Below are positions 24,718 to 37,500 of a DNA stretch of 64,000 bases, one piece after another; the stretch's first letter is position 1, and every line of letters begins with the position of its first letter. The notes under the pieces are model-generated. The model was not told the origin of the DNA. It was given only the letters and a program-made list of their open reading frames with translations, and searched no databases. The DNA is taken from assembly GCA_019671005.1 (NCBI GenBank), contig CM033717.1, positions 72,709,850-72,773,849 on the forward strand, given 5' to 3'. The stretch comes from Hibiscus mutabilis. Its lineage: Eukaryota; Streptophyta; Magnoliopsida; Malvales; Malvaceae. The position numbers and the translations under genes were made by a program.

Positions 24718-27629
24718 TGTAATCACTCATTTTATCTGGTCTGTAAATACATATTAGTATAATTATTAGTATATTAGTGTTGCATGTATACATTGTATTA
24801 TATTATGCTATATGTTTATTATGTGCATGAGTGTTACTAATATATGTAAAATGTGTGGTGTGTGCATGTATATTATAAACTATGTATGTATACGTATTAA
24901 TAAGTAATACGGTGTATGTGTCACACATGTATCTATATTTAGTACGAGCGTATTTGTTTTTACGGATAATGTGTGTAGATGTTAAGTTAATTATGTATAT
25001 GATTATATATGTACGTATGCTAGTATGTTATATTAATTAATGTTTGCATAAGTATATACGTATGTATTATCGTATGTGTATTATTATTAATTGTTGTTAT
25101 AACTAATATTAATGTTATTATTATTGGGCTAATATAAAATGAAATAAAAAAAACACGTTAAACCCAAATGAATAAATTGCCAGTTCAAGTCCATTACAAG
25201 TCTAAAGTCTAATATTATTACAAGGCCCGGTTGGCCCAAACCCAAGACCCTATTTAAATCTAATTATTTTTGTGCAGATAACTATGGGCCGTTGGATCAA
25301 GATCTGATCTAACGGCCACGATCAAGCAGGGACAAAATATCTAGCCGGCCGCGTGCACTACACGTCTGGACGATTCGAGTGCCACGCGCGCGTGCGGTCC
25401 ACGCGCGGACTCTTCGATATCCCACGCGTGCGTGAGCCCCACGCGCTATAACTCCTCGACTGCTGAGCCCCACGTGTCATGATCTGGAGCCGTTTCACCG
25501 ATCAAGGTTTTATCTGGGCCGTTTGTCCTTCAAGCCAGCCCGACCTTTAGATCAGATCTGATCCAACGGCCGAGAACGCCTCTGGCCGAAGACAGAACCC
25601 CCCACACCGCCACCATGCTTCCACCATGCCGGTCTCCAACCACGGCTTTCAGACACATCAGAACACAAGAAAAGAAAGATTATGTTAGTATCAGTCCAGA
25701 TCTGAAAATAGATATTATATTACTTGTACCAAACCAAAAGACAGGCATATATGTATGAAAAAAACAATTTGTAAGGAAGCAAAGTTGTAATCGAAAAGAA
25801 ATACAAAAAAAACAGTCTTCAGTGGTAATACTCTTCTCTTTTACTTTGTTGCATGCATACAAAAAAATATACGTAGTGATAACAGAAAGGGGGTTTAGAG
25901 TTATTACCTTTGTTCGTCTGGGGATCTCCCCTTTACCAGTGACAAGCCTCTTCGGCCTTCTCAGGCCGAATATGGTGAACTGAAAGAAGTGGGAGGCCCA
26001 TTTTTGGTTTCGTTTTGGGTTGAATACAAAAAAAGGGTTTTTTTTTCGTATTTCTTAGATCTAGGACGGATAGGGGCTTTTTCTCCAAATCCAAGTTCGG
26101 ATTCGTGTTGAGGGTAAGGCAAGGTTCATTTTGGTGTGTTTTTTGGGGCTCGCCGGCGCCGGCTAGCGGCGACCGGCGGCGAAGAATACGGCGGTTTCTG
26201 GGTTCATCAGGGGTGAGTTGAGAGAGAACGAGTGTTATAAAAACTGAAAAATGAATGAAAATGGGGACAATTCGAGTCTGGGCAAAAAAAGGGATTTTTA
26301 TAGGTGTTATTATTTCGTGAAATAGGGAAATTCTGTAATAAATCCTCTCGCGCTTTCAATATTTTCGTTTCTGTCTCGCCGCATGGTATATTTACAATTC
26401 CAGTCCCCCTTATGTTTCAAAATCTCTCAATCCAGTCCTTAAATTAAATCGAATCAGTTTTTTAAATGGTAAATTTACCCCTTTAACCATCCCGCGTTTT
26501 TGGATTTTTCATTTCGGGTCTGCCCCTTGGTCTAATTACAGTTTCAGTCCTTTCAAGTTCGGTCATGTTTGCATTTTCGTCCTTAAATTGCATATTATTG
26601 TCCTTTAATTTCTGCCACTGATGTTTATTTCTTTTTATTTCAGTCTTGTTTCCATGTAAATATTTATGTTCGTATTATAATCGTGTATGCTGATGTAGCC
26701 TTTTGCCTTATTATATATCCCTCGTATATGCCTTGTATTTTTATGTATACATGTATATGTGTGTTAAGTTTATGATGATTATGTATCTTTATGTATTTGT
26801 TCGGTTATTCGTATTACGCATATTATGTTCTAGTTGGCTCGTACACAACATGTTTTGTATTTTTGCATGTATTGTATGTTCTCTTGGCCTTTAGGTTACG
26901 TGTTAGTGTATTTTCTTTTTATGTATAATATATTGTTCTATATATGTTGAAATGTGTTTTATTTCTAATATGTATCTCTTCTTGAAATATATGTTTTTGT
27001 CCACACACGTATTTATTCATGCCTTGTTATTATGACATGTTAAATTTGTTTTTATCTACCATTAAGATTGATATGTATATATGTATGTTTTTAGTTACGT
27101 ATTTTATTTACGTTAGATTAGTATTCTGTTATGTGAATATTTACTGTCTTTAAATTATTTGCCATGTTTTATATTTTTCTCATTAAGGTTGCATAATGAT
27201 ATATAAATTGTCAATGTGGTGCCCTTTTATCCGAGCGTAAACGGGGCCAGTATCAGGCGTAGTGATAGTGGTTGGGCGTTTACTCTCGGATAACGGGGCC
27301 CTTAAAATTTATTCGCAATTATGACCAAATTTTAAACTAATCGTCACTTTAATCTGGAAAATCTAATATTAATAAAGCGGTAATTATTAAAGTACCAATT
27401 TTGGGCGGTGTGAGGGTGCTAATCCTTCCCCATCCGTAACCGACTCCTGAACCCAACAGTTTTTAAATCTCTGGTTTTATGGTGTCCGGCCTACCTAAGT
27501 GGCCGGTGGCGACTCCAATTTTTAATAACATACGATATTTTCAAAACCCCTACGGAATAAATATTTTATATCCGAAAAAATCACAAACACTTCGAAAACA
27601 CGTTTTTAGCGAAAAGGGACATCGCTACA
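24718..27629 (+). repeat. 5' LTR of the Tat element
   Basis: The LTR is bounded by TGTAATCACTCATTTTATCT and GGGACATCGCTACA. It contains a plausible TATA element (CCCTATTTAAATC near 25250), GC-rich palindromic stretches (about 25283-25315 and 25545-25575, GGCCGTTGGATCA type) and the conserved hairpin at 27228-27292. The open frames inside (for example 26703-26894) are chance frames. Confidence 0.9.
27228..27292 (+). promoter_or_regulatory. Conserved stem-loop in the LTR
   Basis: TATCCGAGCGTAAAC pairs with GTTTACTCTCGGATA (14 of 15 positions) around a 35-nt loop that contains AGGCGTAGTGATAG. The corresponding places of LTR copies A, B and C keep the pairing with compensatory base changes, which argues for structure in the RNA. 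The role is unknown; packaging, dimerisation or 3'-end formation are possibilities. Confidence 0.5.
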
Positions 27630-27631
27630 GA

Positions 27632-27650
27632 TGACGACTCCGCTGGGGAC
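27632..27650 (+). other. Primer-binding site, tRNA-Arg
   Basis: TGACGACTCCGCTGGGGAC starts two bases after the LTR and differs at one position from the complement of the 3' end of plant tRNA-Arg (expected TGGCGACTCCGCTGGGGAC). This primer is the one used by Ogre-like elements. Confidence 0.85.
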
Positions 27651-28310
27651 AATTTTTTGTTTTTCGAAAACAAGAAGAGAGTCAAGCTTTTTAAAATAAT
27701 TACCGCTTTATTAATATTAGAAATTCCGGGTTAAAGTGACTATTAAATTAACATTCGGTTATAATTGCGCGTTTATTTTAACGCATTTAAAATATGGCAT
27801 ATAAACCCGTTTTTTTAGTGGGGGGAAAACGCTAATGCTTTCATGGAGATACCATTCTCCCGTATGGGCCTAGCAAGTACCTTCGGGGCTCGAGTACCTT
27901 ATGCTTTCGTAAGGATATCGCTCCTTCGTACGGGCATAAGCGAATGGGTTCCCCTGAATTGAACCCGGTTGAAAGGAGCCTATAATGGGTGATGATCGGG
28001 GGCCTTGCCACTCTTAGTAGAGGACAGCAAGGACAATTCGGGTACCTCCTAGAACCAAGACTGCATGTAGAGAATACATAGAAACCTACCCATTTAGAGC
28101 CATGCGGATAACCTTAGGTTTTAGACGGGATAAATAGGGTTTCTTTGTGTGTTTATTCTGTTTAATTTTGTCCTTTTATTTATATATTTATTAATTTTAT
28201 CTGACACTGACTTGTTTTCTTTTCGCTTTTGTTTTTTTCCATACATCATACATTTGCATCACATAAAGGTACTGGATCAAGTGGTTTGCCTGATCAGAAA
28301 GTCTTTCACC

Positions 28311-30509
28311 ATGGAAAAAAGGTGTCTTAGGAAAGAAGAGCTTAATTTGTCAGTCAGACATTGGTCAGAGGTCAACCAGAAAACCCAAGGGGACAGTTCA
28401 CCGAACGAACGCGTAATAGCAGGGTACACCTATGTGAGTCTCCAACAGAACAACTTATGGGATCTTCAAAGCATTTGGGAAAGATGGGACCAAAGACTAC
28501 AAGACTTGTTATGCGATAATTATGGCGACATTGCATAGCTGTTATATGTTCGGGTTAACCAGCCCCTGCTCCGAGCTATAGTCCAGTTTTGGAATCCGGC
28601 TTTTTGCTGTTTCACCTTCAATGGGCAGGACATGATGCCTACAGTAGAAGAATACACTACTTTACTTAACCAGAAGAACATTCAGGAAGATTGGATCTAC
28701 GCGAAGCCTCCGAGGAATCAGAATTACATTGCGAAACTCAAAACCTTTGCGGGAATGAGTGACGATTGGGTTAATGGCCTGCTTTAGATCCGAGGAGACA
28801 ATACAGTTTTTGCATGGGAAAGTATTCGGGACATCATACCGACACATCCAGACGAGGCAAAGAAAATGGACCTGTTCGCCTTAGGAATATATGGCTTGGT
28901 GATCTTTCCAAGAGTACTCGGGAACATTGACATAGCCATTCTGGACTTGTTTGAGCGGGTAAAACGGAAAGCAAACCCAGTACCAGCAATCTTGGCCGAG
29001 ACTTTCATTTCCTTAAATGCTAGCCGGAAACATGAAGAAGGACGTTTTCAAGGATGCGCACAGCTGTTACAGGTATGGATTCAGAGTCACATGTGGAAGA
29101 CACCGACGAGGGTCCTGCCGGGGATATCATTCCAAGGTTTTTCGCCTTTACGGGAGTACTTAGCAAAGGAATGGCGAGAGGATTTGAAAACAAAAATGTG
29201 GACTAGTTTCTTCAGGAACATGCAAGATGAAGACATAGCATGGAGGGTCCCATGGCTCGGTAAAGTCAATTATTTTCTATACAGTTGTGGTGATTTCAAC
29301 TGGCTGATGATGTTGGGATTGCATGGAGGGATCGCCTGTGCTCTGCTTTTAGTGTCTCGACAGTTCGGATCACGACAGTTTATTCCCAATATCGTCGGGT
29401 TAAGCCAAACTGAATTTCTTTTCAAAGGGGAGTTCAAAGGAAAAATTCAGACCATCATGAGGGCCTGGGACTATTGTTACCGGATCAGGGTGGAAGGAGA
29501 TACTGAGCACATGACTACTCCAAACTACGATCTTTGGAGACGTTTGAGGGTTAATAATGTGATTCCCGAATCTGATCAAGGACCAGCAGTGTCACTTGAA
29601 GAGCTTACAAGGGTGGTACCGTCTGAAGCTGACGTCTTAAGGAATGAACTCGAAGAAATTAAAAGGAAAATGGACATCCAACAGACCCAACATGCGAGCG
29701 AGCTCTATAAGGCAAGCTTAGAGGTTGATGAACGGGACGGGATCATTAGGCAGTTGAAGAAATTAAATGCAGATTTGAGCGACAAGAATGCTCTTTATCA
29801 AAAAGATGGCCTTCTACTACAAGCAAAAATACAGAAGGCCGGACGAAGTCAATTCATAGCCGTGGAAAGAGAAAGAATGAATAGTATCCGTTTGGTGGAA
29901 GAAGAATGAGAAATCAGCAAGAGAGCGATCGAGAAAGAGATAGAAAGCTGTCGGTTGGCTATGGAGGAAGAAAAATGGTCCTCCAAGAAGGTCATTGATC
30001 AAGAAAAGGAAAGATTCAGGCAAGAAATCAGCAAGGGAAAACAAGCTGTCCATCATGAGAGAGAAAGCGTCGCTGTATGGAAAAGAAAGTCCATGAGTAG
30101 CCGAAATAGACTGTTAGAGATGCAAAAATTGTACGATGACACTATTCAAAGTCTGGAGCAAAGCCAAAGTTAGAATGGCGATTTAAAAGGAAAGGTGGCG
30201 GAAGTTGAACACTCCCTTCGAATGTACTGCCAGAGAAATGGTTTCACTGAGCTACAAGAAAGAGAGCGCGAAGTAAGCATGTTACGAGCACGAATTAAGT
30301 CCCTCGAAGCAACTGTTGAGGATTACAAGGAAAGAATTAGTGTGTTCGAGGAGGCTGCAGCCGGAGGGGACACCTATTGGCAAAAGAGATTGCGTGACGC
30401 TGCCCGGATGGTACAGGATAGGGACAAGTATTACGCAAACTTGATGGTGGACATACAGCGAGTCGCCAGGCATGTGAATGATTTGGCTATCGAAGCCGAA
30501 ATACTCTGA
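28311..30509 (+). pseudogene. Extra ORF1 of Tat element (DUF7745-like), four in-frame stops
   Basis: One reading frame of about 733 codons starts at ATG 28311 (ACCATGG) and keeps phase throughout. It is interrupted by stops at 28536 (TAG), about 28785 (TAG), 29907 (TGA) and 30171 (TAG), ending at 30509. The N-terminal two-thirds is a globular domain with FWNPAFCCFTF, MPTVEEYTTLL, FALGIYGLVIFP, PAILAETF and RSLNA-like phrases; it resembles the DUF7745 proteins frequent in cotton annotations. The last third is a long coiled coil rich in Glu, Lys and Gln. Such an ORF before gag is a hallmark of Ogre/Tat elements and has no known function. With these stops no full protein can be made. Confidence 0.75.
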
Positions 30510-30893
30510 CCTTTCATAGTCTCGGAAATGGAAGAAGCTCTCAGGTTCCTCAAGTTGCTCAGGGCAATTGGAAAATTAGGAGATAGAGCTATGGCTTATC
30601 TATATGGCTTTGTGTTGTATTTAGCTCTTTTGTATTAGGAATCTTCATTTTGTAATACGAACTCTGTTGTAATTTAGACCCTTTAATTCCCGTGGAAGTA
30701 GTTCAAAAGGGTGATTACCAGCGGAATCAGTACCTTATCTGCATACATTCTTGCATTGCATCATGACATTCGCATCATTATACATGCATTTATTTTCTTG
30801 CAACCATATTAACATTATGAATATTGTGGCGTTGTGTGTAGTTAACCCGCAATCATTCATCATCCATACCTTACCCGATTACAAAGCAAGCTC
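30510..30893 (+). other. Spacer between ORF1 and gag
   Basis: A non-coding interval of about 380 bp separates the end of ORF1 from the first gag ATG (30894). It is T-rich with several ATG-poor short frames. Nothing else is supported. Confidence 0.5.
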
Positions 30894-33800
30894 ATGGAAG
30901 ACAGGATAATCAGTCTAGAAAAAGGGCAAAAAGAGCTCGAGGCTAGGCTTGAAGAGACTCAAAGAAGCCTCAGTGACCAGATTGCGCAGTCGCAAGCATC
31001 TATAGTATCCGACATAACCGTACTGTTGGCTAAAAGCCTTGGAAAAAGAGTGGAAGGAGAAACCGTTCAAGAACCAGAGGGTACCCCAGTTCACTAAAGG
31101 TTCAACCAACTACACCAAACCTGACTAGAAAGGTGTATATCGACCCTGCAGGAATGTCATCTAGTTTTCAAATCGGGGCACCTGAAGCTCAACCCCTCGA
31201 CGCTGAAGCACTCTATGAAGAAGAGGTGTCGGACCTGAACATGGTTGAAAGGATCAGGACCAAGGTAGAGAAAAAGTGGGAGGAGAGGTTTCGCCTCATG
31301 GAGGAAAAATTTAAAATGTTACAATCTATGGAAGAATCAGGAAATGACGCTAGCGACTTAAGTCTGGTGTCCGATCTTGTCCTACCGCCAAAATTTAAAA
31401 CGCCAGAGTTTGACAAATACGATGGAACCACGTGTCCTTCCGCACACATAACAATGTACTGTCGAAAGATGGCGGCCTACCTTAAGGACGAAAAGCTACT
31501 GATCCATTGTTTCCAGGACAGCCTAACTAGAGCGGCGTTACGGTGGTACACCCAGTTGAGCAAGGCAAATATGAAGACATGAAAGGATTTGTCAAGAGCA
31601 TTTGCTGAGCAATATAAGCATGTAACAGATATGACCCCCAGTAGAATTATGTTGGAAAATATGGGGCAGAAGTCCAACGAAAGCCTGTGGCAATACGCCC
31701 AAAGGTGACGGGAAGTGGCCGCCCAAATTCAGCCACCCCTCTCGGAACATGAAATTACGTCGTTATTTGTTAATACTCTGAAAGGGGCACTCTTTGATCG
31801 CCTCATTAATAATACAACGCAGTGCTTTGCTGACTTAATCAGGACTGGGGAGTCCCTTGAATTGGCAATTAAGAGTGGTAGAATTGATGGCGGGGAAGGG
31901 TCTCGGAAATATAGCAAGAGGAATGAAGTAAACGCCACCAGCACTTGTACCACCCCGAAGAACTTCACAGTCTCACAGCCACAAACATCTGTGGGAAAAA
32001 CACAACACTCGAATCAAAGAGAGGAGAGAATCTCCAGAAAAGAGAAAGAGAGAAGAACTTTCACTCCCCTACCTGTTTCGTACTCAGAACTTTATTCCCA
32101 GTTGTATGAAGCAGACCTGGTCCGTCCATACATCGTTACTCCTGTCAATCCACCCTTCCCTTCTTGGTAAAATCCGAACGCACATTGCGACTATCACGGC
32201 GGTACCCCTGGACATCCCACTGAGAACTGCCTTACTTTCAAAAAACTTGTGCAGAATTTAATCGATTCTGGGATATTGAAGTTTGAAGAACCAAGTGTAG
32301 CTAATAACCCGCTGCCTAATCATGGGAGCAGAGGAATAAATGTTATTGAAGAATACTTTTCCAGTAGGATTAAGGATGATGTGTCAGAAATCAAATCTCC
32401 TTTACGGTGGGTATTTCAACAGTTATGCATGGCTCGTGTGATCGACAAAGGCATGATAATAAGGCAGAAGGGATGTGGAGTGTATTGCGAATTCCACCAA
32501 AATGAAGGACATGACATCCAAGAGTGCGATTAGTTCAAGAGATTGGTACAAAAATTGATGAATGAAAAGCAAATAGAATTTTTCGAGGAGCCCATGGGGA
32601 AGAAGGGGTCGGACGTACACATGACGGATAGCCCCAAATCTAAATACGGGAAGGATAGACCTTTTATCATCTCTCCCATACCAGGGAATGCAGGTGCCTC
32701 CCAAGGAGAAACCAACAAGATGAGTCCCAGGATTATCATTTTAGCACCATCCCCATTTCCATTCAAGGATATGCGGCAAACCCCCTGGAATTATGTTGTA
32801 AATGTGACCACGCCAGAAAAACTAGAACATGGTCAGGTAAAAGAGCCTACGCTGAAAGACCAACAAAGCCAGAGCGATGTAAACGTTGGTGAGGCCGACC
32901 ATTTCATAAGGAGCGGCTGATGTTATTCCTCTGAGGCTTTGGAAGCAGCTGAAAAAGATAAGGGGAAGAATACAGCAGTTAGCCCTACGCAGATATTTGG
33001 AGAAGAACCTCCCCCAAAGATGAATGAGCCGGTAACTGAGGCCCAGGCCAAAGAATTTCTGAAGTTCTTGAGACATAGCGAGTACAACGTAGTGGAACAA
33101 CTACGAAAGCAACCGGCCAGGATCACAGTACTGGAATTACTCTTGAGTTTAGAAAAGCACCGGGAGACGCTATTAAAAGTACTAAATCAAACTTTTGTGC
33201 CCCAGGATATTTCTGTGACAAATCTGGACAGGATAGTGGGGCATATCACTGCCTATAATCATATAACGTTCAGTGATGATGAGATCCCTGAGGGAGGAAT
33301 GAGGTCCACCAAAGCCCATAACATTACAACCCACTGCAAAGGGTATGTAGTACCTGGCGTATTGATTGACAACGGGTCAGCATTGAACGTCTTGCCTATG
33401 GTGACCCTGCAAAAACTACCAATAGATGGTTCGCACCTAAAGCTCTGCCATAATTCGGTAAGAGCCTTTGATGGTACGCAAAGAGGAACAATGGGGAAAA
33501 TTGAGGTGCCCCTATTGATCGGACCGACTGAATATGTGATCGATTTTGTGGTGATGGACATAAAACCATCTTACAGCTGCTTATTGGGAAGACCATGGAT
33601 CCACTCCGCAGGAGTTGTCCCCTCATCGTTACATCAGAAATTAAAATTTGTAGTCGAAGGAGCAGGAAATTGTTGCTTCTGTGACATCAAACGCCCCATA
33701 TATTCAAAATGATGAAGATGCTGCAGAATGCTCGTTCCGAGCATTAGAACTAGTGAATGCCACATTCGTTTCGGAGGGAAGTCGGATCCCCTACCCCAGG

Positions 33801-34300
33801 TTATCTAATTGTACCAAGATGACCGTCGCAGAAACTTTGGGCCGAGGAGCCAAAGTAGGAAAGGGGCTGGGGAAGAAATTACAAAGAAACCTAAAAGCCA
33901 AAAATATGATAACCAAGAAGGATCGTTTTGGGCTGGGTTACCAACCAAGTGTCCAACAGAGAAAAGAGGAATACAATAGAAAGGAAGAGCAAAGAAAAGC
34001 CAGATTTAAAGGAGAAGACATTCCGTGGAGACCAATGTCTTTTCCTAGTTTAAAAACCACTTTTGTCTCCGGAGGATTCTACCAGCCAGGTCAAGAGGTT
34101 GAAGAGGCAATGAAGGAAAATGACGTACTCAACCAGGATGAGATACTCAATGAATCATTTGAAGGGATGTACATCAACATGATAGCTGGAAAAGACCAAG
34201 GCAGCAAAATGGTGACCAACATTCGCCCCTGCCGTCCCGGGGAAACACTCGATAACTGGAGCTGCATTGATCTACCTGTGGTTTTTAGGAATAGATCAAA
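30894..34300 (+). pseudogene. gag-protease region of Tat element, degenerate
   Basis: Gag begins near 30894 with a coiled-coil N-terminus. A frameshift near 31085 leads into the retrotransposon gag domain (KFDKYDGTTCP-like at 31400, CFQDSLTRAALRWY at 31510). A CCHC-like DYHGGTPGHPTENC segment is at about 32195. The aspartic protease shows VLIDNGSALNVLP at about 33357. A frameshift near 33660 follows, then a G-patch-like segment (GRGAKVGKGLGKKL, about 33841-33960) and a basic tail. In-frame stops are at 31580, 31707, 32168, 32531 and 32918; the second and fifth are at positions where Trp and Arg are expected. Gag would form the particle and protease would process it; this copy cannot. Confidence 0.85.
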
Positions 34301-34511
34301 GTAATGCTCCGAATCAACCTTTTGTTTTTGCCCGTAAACAATGAGGATCTCTTGTATAGGGCACCTATGTTAACTTTTTGATTGAAAAGAAAATATCCCC
34401 ACTTTCCTAAATGACCAAAGTTTCATTTATTTCATTCATGCATTCTTCATGTTCATTCCCTTCATATAAAGCCGTCTCCTTCCCAATACAATTCATTCTC
34501 ATTTAATGCAG
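34301..34511 (+). other. Predicted intron between protease and reverse transcriptase
   Basis: The gag-pro frame ends at TAA 34302, which overlaps a donor GTAATG at 34301. An acceptor TTTAATGCAG ends at 34511 after a pyrimidine-rich tract. Joining 34300 to 34512 places the upstream frame directly in phase with the RT frame (ATG 34519). A spliced intron at this place is a known trait of Ogre elements. Confidence 0.6.
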
Positions 34512-37500
34512 GTCACTCATGATTGATGATATGAATGATACCGGATCCAATCCTGGAGTGAATTTTGAATGCCCTGAGGTCTCAGAGGGAATTGAGGAAG
34601 GATATGATGAGATAGAATGTGAGGTCCCGGAAGAGTTAAAGAGAATGGTGGCCAACGAAGAAAGGCAGATCATGCCCCACCAAAAAGAAACAGAAGTTGT
34701 AAACTTGAGGACTGAAGAAGAGAGAAAAGAAGTGAAAGTAGGAATGACGATTTCCTCAAAAACCAAGCACGAACTGATAACCCTACTTCAGGAATTCAAG
34801 GATGTTTTCGCCTGGACTTATCAAGATATGCCAGGGTTGAATACCGACATAGTGGTACATAAATTGCCAACAAAATCAGAGTGCAAACTAATACAACAAA
34901 AACTTCGGAGAATAAGACCAGATATGTTGTTAAAAATCTGAGAGGAAGTAAAAAAATAGTTTGATGCTGGGTTCTTGGAGGTAGCCAAATACCCCGAATG
35001 GGTTGCAAACATCGTACCGGTACCAAAGAAAGACGGGAAAGTTCGTATGTGTGTAGATTATAGGGATCTAAACCGAGCTAGCCCTAAAGACAACTTCCCC
35101 TTACCACATATTGACACGCTGGTTGACAACACTGCAGGACACTCATGGTTTTCATTCATGGACGGCTTCTCAGGGTACAACCATATAAAGATGGACCCTA
35201 ACGACATGGAGAAAACTACGTTCATAACTATGTGAGGCACTTTTTGTTATCGAGTGATGCCGTTTGGGCTAAAGAACGTAGGGGCAACATACCAAAGAGC
35301 AATGGTGACTCTTTTCCATGACATGATGCACAAAGAGATAGAAGTATACGTGGACGACATGATTGCCAAATCCCGGACAGAGGAAGAGCACCTACAGAAC
35401 TTGAGAAAACTATTCCAAAGACTACGGAAGTACCAGCTGAGGCTCAATCCTGCCAAGTGTACCTTCGCCGTTACTTCTGGAAAAACTCCTAGGGTTCGTG
35501 GTAAGCAGAAGAGGGATTGAGATCGATCCAGATAAAGTGAAAGCCATCCAGGATCTCTCACCACCCCACACTCAGAAGGAAGTTCACGGTTTCCTGGGGA
35601 GGTTGAATTATAGCTCTCGTTTTATTTCCCAATTAACCGACCGATGTGACCCGATCTTCAGACTTCTTAGAAAGAATAATCCTGGTGTGTGGGATGAGGA
35701 ATGTCAAAGAGCCCTAGAAAAGATCAAAAAGTACCTGACAGATGCTCCAATTTTAGTCGCACCAGTACCAGATCGACCATTAATTCTCTACCTGACAGTT
35801 TTTGAGAATTCAATGGGATGCGTGTTGGGGCAACACGATGAGTCAAGAAAAAGGGAGCAAGCCATCTATTACCTAAGCAGGAAATTCAATGATTGCGAAA
35901 CGCGGTACCCGCCAGTGCAGAAGCTGTGTTGTGCTCTAGTTTGGGCTACCAAGCGGCTTAGACAATATATGTTGTACCATACTACTTGGTTGATATCCAA
36001 GCTAGACCCATTAAAGTTCTTAATGGAAGCGCCAGCACTAACAAGAAGGATGGCCCGATGGCAGATGCTCTTATCCGAATTCGATATCGTATACGTTAAC
36101 CAGAAAGCCGTAAATAGGAGTGCCGTAGCAGATTTCCTAGCTAGTCGTGCTTCAAACGAATATGAGGCATTGAACTTTAATTTCCAGATAAAGACTTGAT
36201 GTGCATTACAACCAAGGAAGAGGTTTCAGATGATAAATCATGGAAGCTTTACTTCGATGGAGCCTCTAACGCCCTCGGACATGGGATAGGAGCAGTGCTA
36301 ATTTCTCCTGAGGACGTCTATTATCCTTTCACCAGCAGATTGGAATTCTTTTGCACTAACAATATAGCCGAATACGAAGCTTGCGTTATGGGACTGAACT
36401 AAGCTATTGAGAGAAGGGTTAAGGAACTTTGAGTATTCGGAGATTCATCCTTAGTAATTTACCAATTACGCGGGGAATGGGAAACCAGGGACCCGAAGTT
36501 GGTCAAATATTATGAATTGATTCAAGAGCTCACCAAAGAGTTCGAAAGGGTCAGCTTCAATTACCTACCCCAAGAAGAAAATCAGATGGCAGACGCCTTG
36601 GCAACCTTGGCATCCATGTTTAAAACAAACACCGGGGTAGAAATGAAGCCCATTGAGATGTGGACGTTTGAAAGGCCTGCTCATTGTTGTAATGTACAGG
36701 AAGAGATTGATGGAAACCCATGGTATTATGACATCTTGCAATATGTCAAGCTTCGAAAGTATCCAGAAGGGGCAAATGACAATGACAGAAAGACACTCAG
36801 AAAAATGGCAACAAGATATGTCCTAGACGGGGAGGTCCTATATAGGAGAAGTCATGATCAGACATTGCTGAGATGTGTGGATGCCCGGGAGGCGAAAGAG
36901 ATTTTAGCCGAAGTACATGACGGGCTCTGTGGAACGCACGCCAACGGGCTGTCTATAGCCCGGAAAATCATGAGATATGGTTATTTCTGGTTGACCATGG
37001 AGGGAGATTGTATCGATTACGCCAGGAAATGCCACAAATGCCAAATTTACGCTGACAAGATTCACGCACCCCCATCGCCTTTACACACCATGAATTCTCC
37101 GTGGCCTTTTACGGCGTGGGGCATGGACGTCATCGGGCAGATTCATCCGAAAGCTTCTAATGGACACCGTTTCATTCTGGTTGCCATAGACTATTTCACT
37201 AAATGGGTAGAGGCAGCGTCTTACGCCAACATCACAAGGATTACAGTATGTAAGTTCTTAAAGAATGAGATTATTTGTCGATACGGATTGCCAGAAAGGG
37301 TCATCACCGACAACGCTTCCAATCTGAATAACAAAATGATGACGGACGTGTGCACTCAATTCAAGATAACACACCACAACTCCACAGTCTATCGTCCTAA
37401 AATGAATGGAGTAGTGGAAGCAGCAAATAAGAACATAAAGAAGATCATAGCAAAGACGATGGATACCTACAGGGATTGGCATGAGAAGTTGTCGTTTGCC

